Of a stretch of 47,986 bases of DNA, positions 17,695 to 26,766 are shown in pieces (positions within the stretch are counted from its first letter, which is position 1; every line of letters starts with the position of its first letter). The notes beneath the pieces are model-generated. The model did no database searches, had not been told where the DNA came from, and was given only the letters and a program-made list of their open reading frames with translations. Made by a program: the position numbers and the translations under genes. This stretch comes from Pontivivens nitratireducens (GTDB lineage Bacteria; Pseudomonadota; Alphaproteobacteria; Rhodobacterales; Rhodobacteraceae), in assembly GCF_014235845.1 (NCBI RefSeq), contig NZ_JACJUQ010000017.1:1-47986 (forward strand), read 5' to 3'.

Positions 17695-18069
17695 ATGATC
17701 TGGGTGGTCGCCCTGGGCGGTGCGATCGGCGCGGCCTTGCGTTATCTGGCGGGTCGGTTGGCGATCCGTGTCGGGCTGTCCGATTTTGCGACTGTGACGC
17801 TGGGCGTGAACGTGCTGGGCTCCTTCCTCATGGGGGTTGCGGCGATCTGGCTTGTCCGGCGCGGGGTTGGCAATGCGCAGGTATCGCTGTTTCTGACCAC
17901 GGGCCTGCTGGGCGGGTTCACCACATTTTCCACATTCTCCCTCGATCTGATGCGCCTGATCGAAGAGGGCCGTTTCGGACTGGCGGGGGGCTATGCGATG
18001 GCAAGTGTCCTGCTGGGCGTAGGGGCGATATTCGCGGGCGCAGCGGTAGCAAGGACGATCTTCACATGA
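17695..18069 (+). CDS. crcB: fluoride ion channel CrcB/Fluc
   Basis: Fluc proteins export fluoride as dual-topology dimers in the inner membrane. The 124-residue product has four hydrophobic segments and the family motifs GGAIGAALRYLAGR (8-21), TLGVNVLGSFLMG (about 39-51) and TGLLGGFTTFSTFS (about 69-82). The last holds the phenylalanines and the central Na+ site known from this family. No clear ribosome-binding site is seen. It overlaps the next gene by ATGA. Confidence 0.93.
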   Translation: MIWVVALGGAIGAALRYLAGRLAIRVGLSDFATVTLGVNVLGSFLMGVAAIWLVRRGVGNAQVSLFLTTGLLGGFTTFSTFSLDLMRLIEEGRFGLAGGYAMASVLLGVGAIFAGAAVARTIFT

Positions 18070-19109
18070 GCGGCGTACAGACCATAACCTTGGATGCGGA
18101 GGCGGAAGGTCAGCGTCTGGATCGCTGGATCCGAAAGAGTTTCCCCCAGATTACGCAAGGACGCATCGAGAAGATGTGCCGCAAGGGTGAGGTGCGCCTG
18201 GATGGTGGGCGGGTGAAATCCAATTCGCGCCTGGCCGAGGGGCAGGTGCTGCGTCTGCCGCCACTGCCTGACGCGAACGCCCCCGCGGTGCATACGCGCC
18301 CGCAGATCAGCGATGCCGACGCACAGATGATCCGCGATGCGGTGATGTGGAAGGATGAGCACGTGATCGTGCTGAACAAGCCTGCCGGTCTGGCGGTTCA
18401 GGGCGGATCGGGGCAGACGCGCCATATCGACGGCATGGCGGATGCGATCCGGTTCGACGCGGACACGCCGCCACGTCTGGTTCATCGGCTGGATCGTGAC
18501 ACATCGGGCGTTCTGATCATGGCCCGCACCGGTCGCGCCGCTGCTGCGCTCGCCCGTGGGTTTCAGGCCCGACGCACGCGAAAGATCTACTGGGCCGTCG
18601 TGGCGGGAATGCCCAATCCACGGGCGGGAACCATCCATTACGGTCTGGTCAAGTCCGGCGGGCACGGCCCCAATGGCGCGGGTGAGAAGATGATCGCGGT
18701 CCATCCCAATCAGGTGAACACGACCGAGGGCGCGAAGCGGGCCGTCTCCGATTACATGGTGATGGAGGGGGCGGGGCAGCGCGCCGCCTGGGTCGCGCTC
18801 AGCCCGATCACCGGGCGCACGCACCAATTGCGCGTTCACATGGCGGAAATCGGCCATCCAATCATCGGCGACGGCAAGTATGGCGGCAACAGTCAGACGA
18901 ATGAGGGCGACGGCTGGGGCGCGCAGCTGGGCGGTGCAATCAGTCGCAAACTGCACTTGCACGCCCGCTCCGTCTTTATCCAGCACCCGGTCGATGGCTC
19001 CGCCCTCAGCTTTACCGCGCCCCTGTCCGAGCATATGGCCCGCACATGGGACACGTTCGGATGGGAGACGAAGGGCGTCGCGGGGGATCCGTTCGAGGAA
19101 CTGGAATGA
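18066..19109 (+). CDS. RluA-family pseudouridine synthase
   Basis: The 347-residue protein has an N-terminal S4-like RNA-binding domain (QRLDRWIRKSFPQITQGRIE, residues 16-35) and a catalytic domain with HRLDRDTSGVLIMART, where D143 is the expected catalytic aspartate. Members of the RluC/RluD branch modify uridines in 23S rRNA; the exact target cannot be fixed from sequence. It starts inside the crcB stop and ends inside the next start (both ATGA), so it is part of a coupled five-gene set. Confidence 0.92.
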   Translation: MSGVQTITLDAEAEGQRLDRWIRKSFPQITQGRIEKMCRKGEVRLDGGRVKSNSRLAEGQVLRLPPLPDANAPAVHTRPQISDADAQMIRDAVMWKDEHVIVLNKPAGLAVQGGSGQTRHIDGMADAIRFDADTPPRLVHRLDRDTSGVLIMARTGRAAAALARGFQARRTRKIYWAVVAGMPNPRAGTIHYGLVKSGGHGPNGAGEKMIAVHPNQVNTTEGAKRAVSDYMVMEGAGQRAAWVALSPITGRTHQLRVHMAEIGHPIIGDGKYGGNSQTNEGDGWGAQLGGAISRKLHLHARSVFIQHPVDGSALSFTAPLSEHMARTWDTFGWETKGVAGDPFEELE

Positions 19110-19762
19110 AGCTGGCGATATTCGACATGGACGGCACCTTGATCGATTCACAGGCGTTGATCGTTGGGGCGATGGTTTCGGCCTTTCAACGGTTGGACAT
19201 GCTGCCCCCGACCCGCGCGGATATACTGTCCATCGTAGGGTTGAGCCTGCCGCAGGCGATGGATCGCCTGGCACCGGCTAATGTTACACCCGATGCGATT
19301 GCTGCTCTGGTCGATGCCTATCGCACGGCTTTCATCGCGTTGCGCGCTGAAACGGGTGGGGAGGCGTCGGTGCCGCTTTACCCCGGTGCGCTCGATGCGC
19401 TGGGGGCACTGGCAGCGCAGGGATGGTTGCTGGGCGTGGCCACGGGCAAGGCGCGACGTGGGGTCGATCATGTCTTTGCCGCGCACGGTCTGGGGCACTT
19501 CTTCAGCACGGTCCAGACCGCTGACGGGCATCCGTCGAAGCCGCACCCCTCGATGATCGAAACGGCGCTGTTCGAAACAGGTGTCGCGCCATCGGATGCG
19601 ATCATGATCGGCGACACGACGTTCGATATCGAAATGGGCTGCGCTGCAGGCGTGCGCAGCATCGGCGTCACCTGGGGGTATCACCCCGAGGCGCAGCTAC
19701 GGCAGGCGGGGGCCTCCGACATTCTGACACATTTTGACGAACTGGTGCCGTTGCTGACATGA
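19106..19762 (+). CDS. HAD-family phosphatase
   Basis: A 218-residue haloacid-dehalogenase hydrolase. Motif I is FDMDGTL (residues 6-12, with D7 and D9 expected for catalysis), followed by a helical cap. Motif IV is MIGDTTFDIEMGCAAGV near the C terminus, and KPHPSM supplies the motif III lysine. It most resembles phosphoglycolate-phosphatase-like members, but the substrate is not determined. The start at 19106 overlaps the previous stop (ATGA); an upstream in-frame ATG at 19046 adds unconserved residues. Confidence 0.88.
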   Translation: MKLAIFDMDGTLIDSQALIVGAMVSAFQRLDMLPPTRADILSIVGLSLPQAMDRLAPANVTPDAIAALVDAYRTAFIALRAETGGEASVPLYPGALDALGALAAQGWLLGVATGKARRGVDHVFAAHGLGHFFSTVQTADGHPSKPHPSMIETALFETGVAPSDAIMIGDTTFDIEMGCAAGVRSIGVTWGYHPEAQLRQAGASDILTHFDELVPLLT

Positions 19763-20478
19763 GCGAGTGGAAGAAGAAACGTTTCTGGGGCGATGCCTCC
19801 GTCACGCGCGTCGAGGATGGTTTTTCGGTCGCGTTGGACGGACGTGCGATCCGCACTCCGGGCAAATCCCCACTGATCGTGCCGACCGCCGCGCTGGCGC
19901 AGGGCATAGCAGACGAATGGCAGGCGCAGGTGGACGTGATCGTTCCCAACACCATGCCCCTGACCCGCGCGGCAAATTCGACCATAGACAAGGTCGTGCC
20001 CCAGCGTTCGGCAATCGTGGACATGCTCGTCGAATACGGCGATACGGATTTGCTGTGCTACCGGGCGGATGGGCCGGACAGTCTGGTTCAGGAACAGGCG
20101 CAACACTGGGAGCCTCATCTGGAGTGGGCCGAACAGCATCTGCGCGCGCCCCTGCTGCGCATCGTCGGTCTGGTTCCCCGCCCCCAGCCGGTCACGTCGC
20201 TGTCCGTTCTGCGCGAGGCGACGGAGGCACTGGACCCCTTCAGCCTGACAGCATTTCATGACTTCGTGACGCTGCCCGGCAGCCTCGTTCTGGGCTTTGC
20301 CTTGCTGGAAGGGCGCATCGACCCGGATGAGGCGGTGCGCCTCTCCGAGTTGGACGCCCTCTGGCAGGAGCGGTTCTGGGGCGCGGATGACGAGGCCGTG
20401 GAGAACCGCGCGCGCAAGGCCACGGCCCTTGGGCATGCATACCATTTTCTAAAATTGACTCGGGAGAGAACCGTATGA
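19759..20478 (+). CDS. ATP12-family F1-ATPase assembly chaperone
   Basis: A 239-residue ATP12 homologue. In mitochondria Atp12 binds the F1 alpha subunit before assembly; alphaproteobacterial members are assumed to do the same for AtpA. Family segments are WKKKRFWGDASV at the start, GRAIRTPGKSPLIVPTAALA and DTDLLCYRADGP near residues 95-106, then LGFALLEGRIDPDEA. It overlaps its neighbours on both sides by ATGA. Confidence 0.9.
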   Translation: MSEWKKKRFWGDASVTRVEDGFSVALDGRAIRTPGKSPLIVPTAALAQGIADEWQAQVDVIVPNTMPLTRAANSTIDKVVPQRSAIVDMLVEYGDTDLLCYRADGPDSLVQEQAQHWEPHLEWAEQHLRAPLLRIVGLVPRPQPVTSLSVLREATEALDPFSLTAFHDFVTLPGSLVLGFALLEGRIDPDEAVRLSELDALWQERFWGADDEAVENRARKATALGHAYHFLKLTRERTV

Positions 20479-20957
20479 TCCTTCACGTCGACAAGGCAGA
20501 AGACCTCGCCAGTCGCGAAACCATCGCATCAATGAGCGGCCTGGAATTCATCCAGGCGATCCAGAGGGGGGAGCTTCCCGCGCCGCCCATCAGCAAGACG
20601 CTGGATTACTGGATGGAAGAAGCCGTCGAGGGCAAGGTGACCTTTCGCGGAAAGCCGTCCTTCAAGGCGATGAACCCCATCGGCACGATCCACGGCGGCT
20701 GGTTCGGAACGCTTCTGGACAGTTGCATGGCCTGCGCGGTGCAGACGATGCTACCCGTCGGGCTGGGCTATACGACGCTGGAATACAAGGTGAACGTCAT
20801 TCGGCCGCTGTTTTCCGATTCCGACGAAGTGCTGGCCATAGGGGAGGCGAGCCATGTCGGTCGCCGTACCGGCATTGCGGAGGGGCGTATCGTCGGCGCG
20901 CAGGATGGCAAGCTTTATGCCACGGCTTCGACCACCTGTATGGTGTTCTCACTCTGA
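20475..20957 (+). CDS. PaaI-type thioesterase
   Basis: A 160-residue hotdog-fold acyl-CoA thioesterase. The catalytic-region signature NPIGTIHGGWFGTLLDSCMA lies around residues 72-91, with HGG typical of the PaaI branch, followed by TTLEYKVNVIRPLF. The physiological substrate is unknown. It overlaps the ATP12 gene by ATGA and is the last gene of the coupled set. Its stop runs 9 bases into the convergent modA gene. Confidence 0.88.
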   Translation: MILHVDKAEDLASRETIASMSGLEFIQAIQRGELPAPPISKTLDYWMEEAVEGKVTFRGKPSFKAMNPIGTIHGGWFGTLLDSCMACAVQTMLPVGLGYTTLEYKVNVIRPLFSDSDEVLAIGEASHVGRRTGIAEGRIVGAQDGKLYATASTTCMVFSL

Positions 20958-21695
20958 AGCGGGCGGCGGCAGGAACCCGTAGGACGACAGGATTTCCTGC
21001 GCCGCATCGCTGAGGAGGTATTCAGCGAAATCCGCCCCGCGCGGGGTCAGTACCAGGGCCTCGTAGGTGATCGGATCGTGGCTTCTTGAATCGATGCGAT
21101 CCACCTGAAGATCGGGATATTCAATCGCATCGGTCGCATAGACGATGCCGTGCGGGGCGTGCCCCCGCACCACCCAACCCAGCGCATCCCGCACGTTCGT
21201 GGCCAGGATCAGGCGACCTTCCAGATCACTCCAATCGCCGGAATGAACCAGGCTTTGCCGTGCATATTGTCCCGCCGGCACGGCGTCAGGATCGGCCAGT
21301 GCAATCCGCCCCGATCCGGTTCGGGCTGTGAGGGCAGGGTTCGGTTCGGTCCCGATCCATACCAGGGCATTGCTGGCAATGGTGCGCGATTGCGTGCCCA
21401 GATCCTGATCGGTCAACCAAGTGACCCAGGCTGTGTTCGCACTGATATACAGGTCAGCAGGTACGCCCTGTTGAATCTGGCGCGCCAACACACCGCTGCC
21501 GGCATGTACCGCCTGAATTTCGCTGCCGGGGCTGCGTGTCGCATAGTCGTTGGCCAGCGTGCCGATCACCTCGGACATGGATGCCGCGACCAGTACGCGA
21601 ACTGATTCGGCCCGTGCGGGAGACACCATCGTCAGCACGGCGGCGAAGAGGGCTGATTTGAACCGGCGAAAGGTCATGCTGCGGGTGACTTTCAA
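20949..21695 (-). CDS. modA: molybdate-binding protein ModA
   Basis: A 248-residue periplasmic molybdate-binding protein. An N-terminal signal peptide is seen (SALFAAVLTMVSPARA). The mature part starts with VRVLVAASMSEVIGTLANDY and carries AGSGVLARQIQQGVPADLYI, the family anion-binding core. The true start may be 6 codons later, at 21677. No modB or modC is in the window, so either they lie elsewhere or the protein serves another transporter. It converges on and overlaps the thioesterase gene. Confidence 0.88.
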   Translation of the reverse strand: MKVTRSMTFRRFKSALFAAVLTMVSPARAESVRVLVAASMSEVIGTLANDYATRSPGSEIQAVHAGSGVLARQIQQGVPADLYISANTAWVTWLTDQDLGTQSRTIASNALVWIGTEPNPALTARTGSGRIALADPDAVPAGQYARQSLVHSGDWSDLEGRLILATNVRDALGWVVRGHAPHGIVYATDAIEYPDLQVDRIDSRSHDPITYEALVLTPRGADFAEYLLSDAAQEILSSYGFLPPPASE

Positions 21696-22128
21696 CTAAA
21701 TGGTAAAAATTTTTCCCTGCGAATTCATCGAAGCGTCATCACAGGACGGCGGGGTTCACAAGTGCAGAACGCGGGCTCGCGATATTGAGACAACAGGGCT
21801 GACCTATCATTTCTCGTGATGGCGACCAGTGCGAACCATGGTCAGTGATGTGGCTGGTATGGCTGATCCGTCTGTGGGTTGTGTCACGCCTGTGTAAATC
21901 CTGCACACGCTTAGCGTGAATTATATGCCGCGAATTTCGCGGTATTTCGCGCCGCCAGCCCAGTTGTGTCAGAGAAGCTGACATAATTGGCGCTTGCACA
22001 CGTGCCCTTGACGACTGCCGCTCGCCTTGTCCACACTTTGGTTCGGCCCCAAGGGCTGCAAACACATCCCGGCCAAAGGTCGGCTCCCGTTGTATTGGGC
22101 AGCGGGCTACCCAGGGAAGAGGTATTCT
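21696..22128. promoter_or_regulatory. 433-base gene-free region upstream of aapJ
   Basis: No gene is seen between the divergent modA and aapJ. The region holds several inverted repeats. They are CCGCGA/TCGCGG around ATT (in the stretch near 21930), TGTCAG/CTGACA around AGAAG (near 21968), and, just before the aapJ ribosome-binding site, CCCGTTG (22086-22092) with CAGCGGG (22100-22106). This fits a long structured leader, but no clear -35/-10 pair was fixed. A TTGACG near 22011 lacks an obvious -10. Confidence 0.4.
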
Positions 22129-23145
22129 ATGACAAAATCCGTATTCTTCGGCGCACTTGCAACAGCAGGCCTGCTTGCAGGTGCTGCATCCGCACAGACG
22201 CTGGCGGAAGTTCAGGAACGCGACACGCTGCGCTGCGGCGTGACGACAGGTCTCGTGGGCTTCGCCGCTCCGAATGAGGAAGGTGAGTGGGAAGGCTTCG
22301 ACGTCGCCATCTGTCGCGCAGTCGCAGCCGCGGTTCTGGGCGATGGCTCGAAGGTCGAGTTCATCCCGACGACCGGCTCCACACGCTTCACGGCGCTTGC
22401 ATCCGGCGAAATCGATCTGCTGGCGCGTAACACCACCTGGACGTTCTCGCGCGATGTCGATCTCGAATTCGAATTCGCCGGTGTGAACTACTATGACGGT
22501 CAGGGCTTCCTGGTTCGCAAGGATCTGGGCGTGACCTCGGCGAACGAACTGGACGGCGCGACCGTCTGCATCCAGACCGGCACCACGACCGAGCTCAACC
22601 TCGCCGATTTCTTCCGTGCGAACGACATGTCCTACGAGCCGGTTCCGATCGAGACCAACGCAGAGGCACAGCAGCAGTACCTGGCAAACGCGTGTGACGT
22701 CTACACGACCGACGCATCCGGCCTGGCTGCAACCCGCGCCTCGTTCGAAAACCCCGGCGACCACATGCTGCTGCCCGAGATTATCTCCAAGGAGCCGCTC
22801 GGCCCGCTCGTTCGTCACGGCGACAACGCATGGGGTGATATCGCGCGCTGGACGCTGAACGCACTGATCGCTGCCGAGGAACTGGGCGTCACCTCCGAGA
22901 ACCTCGAAGAGATGGCCGCAGGCACCGACAACCCCGAGATCAACCGTCTGCTGGGAAGCGAAGGCAACCTGGGTGAGATGCTCGGCCTGTCCTCCGACTG
23001 GGCCGTCAACGCGATTTCCGCCGGCGGCAACTACGGTGAGATCTTCGAGGACAACATCGGCGCAGACACAGCGATCGGCCTTGATCGTGGCCTGAACGCA
23101 CAGTGGACCAATGGCGGCCTGCTCTACAGCCCGCCGTTCCGTTGA
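22129..23145 (+). CDS. aapJ: amino-acid ABC transporter, substrate-binding protein
   Basis: Periplasmic binding protein of the general L-amino-acid transporter (Aap in rhizobia, Bzt in Rhodobacter). The 338-residue product has a signal peptide ending near residue 22 (AGAASA before QTLAEV). Type-II binding-protein features follow: LRCGVTTGLVGFAAPNEEGE and EGFDVAICRAVAAAVLGD, ending GGLLYSPPFR. The start at 22129 follows GGGAAGAGG; a longer in-frame reading from 22027 gives no signal peptide at its start. It is followed by aapQ, aapM and aapP. Confidence 0.94.
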   Translation: MTKSVFFGALATAGLLAGAASAQTLAEVQERDTLRCGVTTGLVGFAAPNEEGEWEGFDVAICRAVAAAVLGDGSKVEFIPTTGSTRFTALASGEIDLLARNTTWTFSRDVDLEFEFAGVNYYDGQGFLVRKDLGVTSANELDGATVCIQTGTTTELNLADFFRANDMSYEPVPIETNAEAQQQYLANACDVYTTDASGLAATRASFENPGDHMLLPEIISKEPLGPLVRHGDNAWGDIARWTLNALIAAEELGVTSENLEEMAAGTDNPEINRLLGSEGNLGEMLGLSSDWAVNAISAGGNYGEIFEDNIGADTAIGLDRGLNAQWTNGGLLYSPPFR

Positions 23146-23160
23146 TCTGAACGACCTGGA

Positions 23161-23183
23161 GGGGCGCGCCATTGGCGCGCCCC
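23161..23183 (+). terminator. GC-rich hairpin between aapJ and aapQ
   Basis: GGGGCGCGCC (23161-23170) and GGCGCGCCCC (23174-23183) form a perfect 10-bp stem around ATT, 15 bases after the aapJ stop. Such stems after binding-protein genes typically protect the upstream mRNA, or end part of the transcripts, so that binding protein exceeds permease. Confidence 0.65.
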
Positions 23184-23286
23184 TCAACTATTGGGGGACC
23201 GTGGCGGGAACCACCGGCGACAGACCGGGGCATCGCTCGTAACCAATCGCTCCCATTGAGGAGCTTACCAGGGAAGAGGGGCGGGT

Positions 23287-24501
23287 ATGACCGCGATGAC
23301 CGACACGCAGTCTGACCAAGGGTTTCATCCCAGTCAGCTGATCTACGATACCAGATACCGTTCCATAACGATCCAGATCATCGCACTGATCTGCGTTCTC
23401 GCCGGATTTGGATGGCTCATCAACAATGCTGTCACGAATCTCGCGGCCGCCGGACAGGATTTCAATTTCGACTTCCTGGGCAATGTCGCCGGTTACGACA
23501 TCAACCAGAAAATCATCGATTACGACAGCCAGATGACGCATGGCCGGGCCACTCTCGTGGGGCTGCTCAACACGCTGCTCGTGGCCGTTCTGGGCTGCAT
23601 CACCTGTACGGTGATCGGTGTCACGATGGGTGTCCTGCGGTTGAGCAACAACTGGATCGTGCAAAAGCTCGCCACCGTCTATGTCGAGGGATTCCGCAAC
23701 GTGCCGGTTCTGCTGTGGATCGTTCTGACCATGGGCGTGATGATCAAGTTGCCACCGGATCCGCGCGCGTTTCGCAGCGGCGATGCGTCCATGATCCTGT
23801 GGGACAGTGTCGCGATTACCAACCGCGGCGTCTATGTTCCGCGCATTATCTATGAGGCCGGTTCCTCAATCGTGGTCGGTGTGCTGATCCTCTCGATTAT
23901 CGGCATCTTCGCGTTCCGCCGTCTGGCGCGCAAACGGCAGGAGGCGACGGGGGCGATTCTGCCGGTGTTCTGGGTCAGCCTCGGCCTGCTCTTCATTCCC
24001 GTGATCATCGCGCAGTTCGTGATGGGGTCGCCGGTCAGTCTGCAAAACCCGTATTTCCGGGGATTCAACTTTACCGATGGTGTGCATCTGCGGAACTCAC
24101 TGATCGCGCTCTGGCTGGCCTTGTCGCTATATACCGGGGCGTTCGTCGCGGAAAACGTCCGGGCGGGTATCCTTGCCGTCAGCAAGGGACAGACCGAGGC
24201 GGCGGCGGCGCTGGGCATTCGTCCGCGCCGGATCATGAACCTCGTCGTGCTGCCGCAGGCGATGCGCGTGATCGTTCCGCCCATGATCTCGAACTACCTG
24301 AACCTGACCAAGAACTCGTCGCTGGCTCTGGCGATCGGCTACATGGATCTGACGGGTACGTTGGGTAACATCACCCGCAACCAGACCGGGCGGGAGATGG
24401 AATGCGTTCTGTTGTTGATGGGCATCTACCTGATCCTGTCGCTGGGCATCTCGAGCCTCGGCAATCTGTACAACAATTCCGTCAAGCTGAAGGAGCGCTG
24501 A
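23287..24501 (+). CDS. aapQ: amino-acid ABC transporter permease
   Basis: A 404-residue inner-membrane permease of the His/Glu/Gln/Arg family. It has several hydrophobic helices, starting with ITIQIIALICVLAGFGWLI near residue 27, and a large insertion between helices typical of AapQ/BztB. The cytoplasmic EAA loop reads EAAAALGIRPRRIMNLVVLP. The start follows GGGAAGAGGGG; the same CCAGGGAAGAGG precedes aapJ. One base separates it from aapM. Confidence 0.93.
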   Translation: MTAMTDTQSDQGFHPSQLIYDTRYRSITIQIIALICVLAGFGWLINNAVTNLAAAGQDFNFDFLGNVAGYDINQKIIDYDSQMTHGRATLVGLLNTLLVAVLGCITCTVIGVTMGVLRLSNNWIVQKLATVYVEGFRNVPVLLWIVLTMGVMIKLPPDPRAFRSGDASMILWDSVAITNRGVYVPRIIYEAGSSIVVGVLILSIIGIFAFRRLARKRQEATGAILPVFWVSLGLLFIPVIIAQFVMGSPVSLQNPYFRGFNFTDGVHLRNSLIALWLALSLYTGAFVAENVRAGILAVSKGQTEAAAALGIRPRRIMNLVVLPQAMRVIVPPMISNYLNLTKNSSLALAIGYMDLTGTLGNITRNQTGREMECVLLLMGIYLILSLGISSLGNLYNNSVKLKER

Positions 24502-24502
24502 G

Positions 24503-25792
24503 ATGAGCGATACGCATGCAAACAGCATCGCCTTCGTGCGCGATACGGAATTGCCACCGGCGCCACCGCCTGTGGCGGAAACAGGTGTGATCAGATGGAT
24601 GCGGGAAAATCTGTTCTCCTCGGTCCTGAATGCGGTCCTGACCGTGCTCAGCCTGCTGGTGATCTTCATGGTGCTGCGGGGCATGATCCCGTGGTTCTGG
24701 AATTCCACCTGGAACGCAAACTCGCTGTCTGAATGCCGGGAAATGGGGTCCGGGGCGTGCTTTGCCGTGATCCGTGAGCGGTGGCCGCAGTTCTTCTTCG
24801 GTTTCTACCCCAACACGGAATACTGGCGGCCGGTTCTGACATTCTTTCTGCTGTTCCCCGCCATAGCACCTGTGCTGTTCAACAGGGTGCCGAAGCAAGC
24901 GCTCCTGTTCAGCATGCTCTATCCCTTCATCGGCTACTGGCTGATCTGGGGCGGGTCGTTGGGCGGACCGGTGGGAACGTTGCTGGGCGTGGTTGCGGCC
25001 TATCTGGTCTACCGCGTTCTGGTGCAGCACTCGACGGTGCTGGCACTGCTCGCCGGGGTTGCGGTGCTGATCATCTGGATGCTGTTCCTGAACGATTTCG
25101 TCATCGGGCAGCTGTCAAACCTGTTCGGCCCCGGGCTGGAGCAAGTTGATAGCCGCATGATTGGTGGCTTCTTGCTGACGATGATTCTGGGCATCGTGTC
25201 GATCTCGCTGGCTCTGCCCATTGGCATCCTGCTGGCGCTGGGGCGTCAATCGGACCTGCTGATCATCAAGGCGATCTGTATCGGCTTCATCGAGTTCATT
25301 CGCGGTGTGCCATTGATCACCCTGCTGTTCGTGGCAAACGTCTTGCTGTCCTACTTCCTGCCGCCGGACACCACATTCGATCTGGTGCTGCGCGTAATCA
25401 TCCTGATCACCATGTTCGCGTCCGCCTATCTTGCGGAAGTGATCCGGGGCGGGCTGGCGGCCTTGCCGCGCGGGCAGTACGAGGCGGCGGATTCGCTGGG
25501 GCTCGACTACTGGCAGGCGATCCGTCTGATCATCCTGCCGCAGGCGTTGAAGATCTCGATTCCCGGCATCGTGAACGTGTTCATCGGTGTGTACAAGGAT
25601 ACGACGCTCGTCTCGATCATCTCCATGTACGACCCGCTGGGCGTGGTGCAGCCGATCCTGTCGGATGCGGACTGGAACGGGATCCTGTGGGAGCTTTACG
25701 GCTTCGTCGCGCTCTTCTTCTTCATCAGCTGCTACAGCATGTCTCAATATTCGCGGTATCTGGAGAACAAACTCCGTACCGACCATCGTTAA
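24503..25792 (+). CDS. aapM: amino-acid ABC transporter permease
   Basis: The second permease of the Aap/Bzt transporter, 429 residues. The EAA loop is [20 protein letters not shown] near the C terminus, and [20 protein letters not shown] is typical of the family. The long N-terminal half with extra helices is characteristic of AapM/BztC. It starts one base after the aapQ stop, so the two permeases are probably made together as a heterodimer. Confidence 0.93.
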   Translation: MSDTHANSIAFVRDTELPPAPPPVAETGVIRWMRENLFSSVLNAVLTVLSLLVIFMVLRGMIPWFWNSTWNANSLSECREMGSGACFAVIRERWPQFFFGFYPNTEYWRPVLTFFLLFPAIAPVLFNRVPKQALLFSMLYPFIGYWLIWGGSLGGPVGTLLGVVAAYLVYRVLVQHSTVLALLAGVAVLIIWMLFLNDFVIGQLSNLFGPGLEQVDSRMIGGFLLTMILGIVSISLALPIGILLALGRQSDLLIIKAICIGFIEFIRGVPLITLLFVANVLLSYFLPPDTTFDLVLRVIILITMFASAYLAEVIRGGLAALPRGQYEAADSLGLDYWQAIRLIILPQALKISIPGIVNVFIGVYKDTTLVSIISMYDPLGVVQPILSDADWNGILWELYGFVALFFFISCYSMSQYSRYLENKLRTDHR

Positions 25793-25805
25793 GGGAGCCG
25801 TTCAC

Positions 25806-26585
25806 ATGGCAATGGCAGAAAACACCGCAAAGATCCCCGGCGTCAGCGATGAGGTCGCGATCTCCATCCGCAACATGAACAAGTGGTACGGCGATTTCCA
25901 CGTTCTGCGCGACATCGACCTGACGGTGCAGCGCGGCGAACGGATCGTCATCTGCGGACCGTCCGGTTCGGGCAAGTCCACGCTGATCCGCTGCATTAAC
26001 GCGTTGGAGGAGCATCAGAAGGGTGAGATCGTGGTGGATGGCACTGTGCTGTCCTCCGACCTCAAGAACATCGACAAGATCCGGTCCGAGGTCGGCATGT
26101 GCTTCCAGCACTTCAACCTTTTCCCGCATCTGACGATCCTTGAGAACTGCACCCTGGCTCCGATCTGGGTGCGCAAGATGCCCAAGGCCGAGGCCGAGGA
26201 AATCGCGATGCATTTCCTGACCAAGGTGAAGATCCCCGAGCAGGCGGACAAGTATCCCGGCCAGCTGTCGGGCGGTCAGCAGCAGCGTGTGGCGATCGCG
26301 CGTTCGCTGTGCATGAAACCTCGGATCATGCTGTTCGATGAGCCGACTTCGGCGCTGGACCCCGAGATGATCAAGGAGGTGCTCGACACCATGGTCTCCC
26401 TCGCGGAGGAAGGCATGACGATGCTGTGCGTGACGCATGAGATGGGCTTTGCCCGTCAGGTCGCGAACCGCGTCATCTTCATGGATGCCGGCCAGATCGT
26501 GGAGCAGAACGAGCCCGAGGAATTCTTCAACAATCCCAAGAGCGAGCGGACACAACTGTTCCTCAGCCAGATCCTGGGTCACTGA
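25806..26585 (+). CDS. aapP: amino-acid ABC transporter ATP-binding protein
   Basis: The 259-residue ATPase that powers the Aap/Bzt transporter. It shows Walker [10 protein letters not shown] (51-59), ABC signature LSGGQ (154-158), Walker B IMLFDE (174-179) and switch histidine H211. The start at 25806 follows AGGGAG at the end of aapM; upstream in-frame residues read as noise inside aapM. A strong hairpin lies 19 bases after the stop. Confidence 0.95.
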   Translation: MAMAENTAKIPGVSDEVAISIRNMNKWYGDFHVLRDIDLTVQRGERIVICGPSGSGKSTLIRCINALEEHQKGEIVVDGTVLSSDLKNIDKIRSEVGMCFQHFNLFPHLTILENCTLAPIWVRKMPKAEAEEIAMHFLTKVKIPEQADKYPGQLSGGQQQRVAIARSLCMKPRIMLFDEPTSALDPEMIKEVLDTMVSLAEEGMTMLCVTHEMGFARQVANRVIFMDAGQIVEQNEPEEFFNNPKSERTQLFLSQILGH

Positions 26586-26604
26586 GCATCCGAGCATTGC
26601 TTCA

Positions 26605-26634
26605 AAGGGCGCCGGGGAAACTTCCGGCGCCCTT
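26605..26634 (+). terminator. terminator hairpin after aapP
   Basis: AAGGGCGCCGG (26605-26615) and CCGGCGCCCTT (26624-26634) form a perfect 11-bp stem. Only TT follows, so termination may be partial or rho-assisted. Confidence 0.7.
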
Positions 26635-26674
26635 CGCATGAAAGATACCTTTTTAATTCAAGGGCATACGATCC

Positions 26675-26704
26675 TTGACGCGAAAACGTCCTTCCCCGTA
26701 CTGG
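26675..26704 (+). promoter_or_regulatory. candidate promoter of the mrp operon
   Basis: TTGACG (26675-26680) and TACTGG (26699-26704) are 18 bases apart. It lies between the aap terminator and mrpA, where a promoter is expected. The -10 is poor, so confidence is low. A small hairpin AAGGGTT/AACCCTT (26729-26744) follows in the leader. Confidence 0.35.
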
Positions 26705-26766
26705 GATCCGATCCGAAGGCTCCTAGTTAAGGGTTGAAACCCTTTCATCCCGATCGAGGCCCGAAC

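Noticed and set aside
21739-23187. Long open frame on the minus strand over aapJ
   Set aside because: It mirrors the codon pattern of aapJ, which has a signal peptide and family signatures. The opposite frame is rich in Arg, Cys and His with no domain, a usual effect of GC-rich coding DNA.
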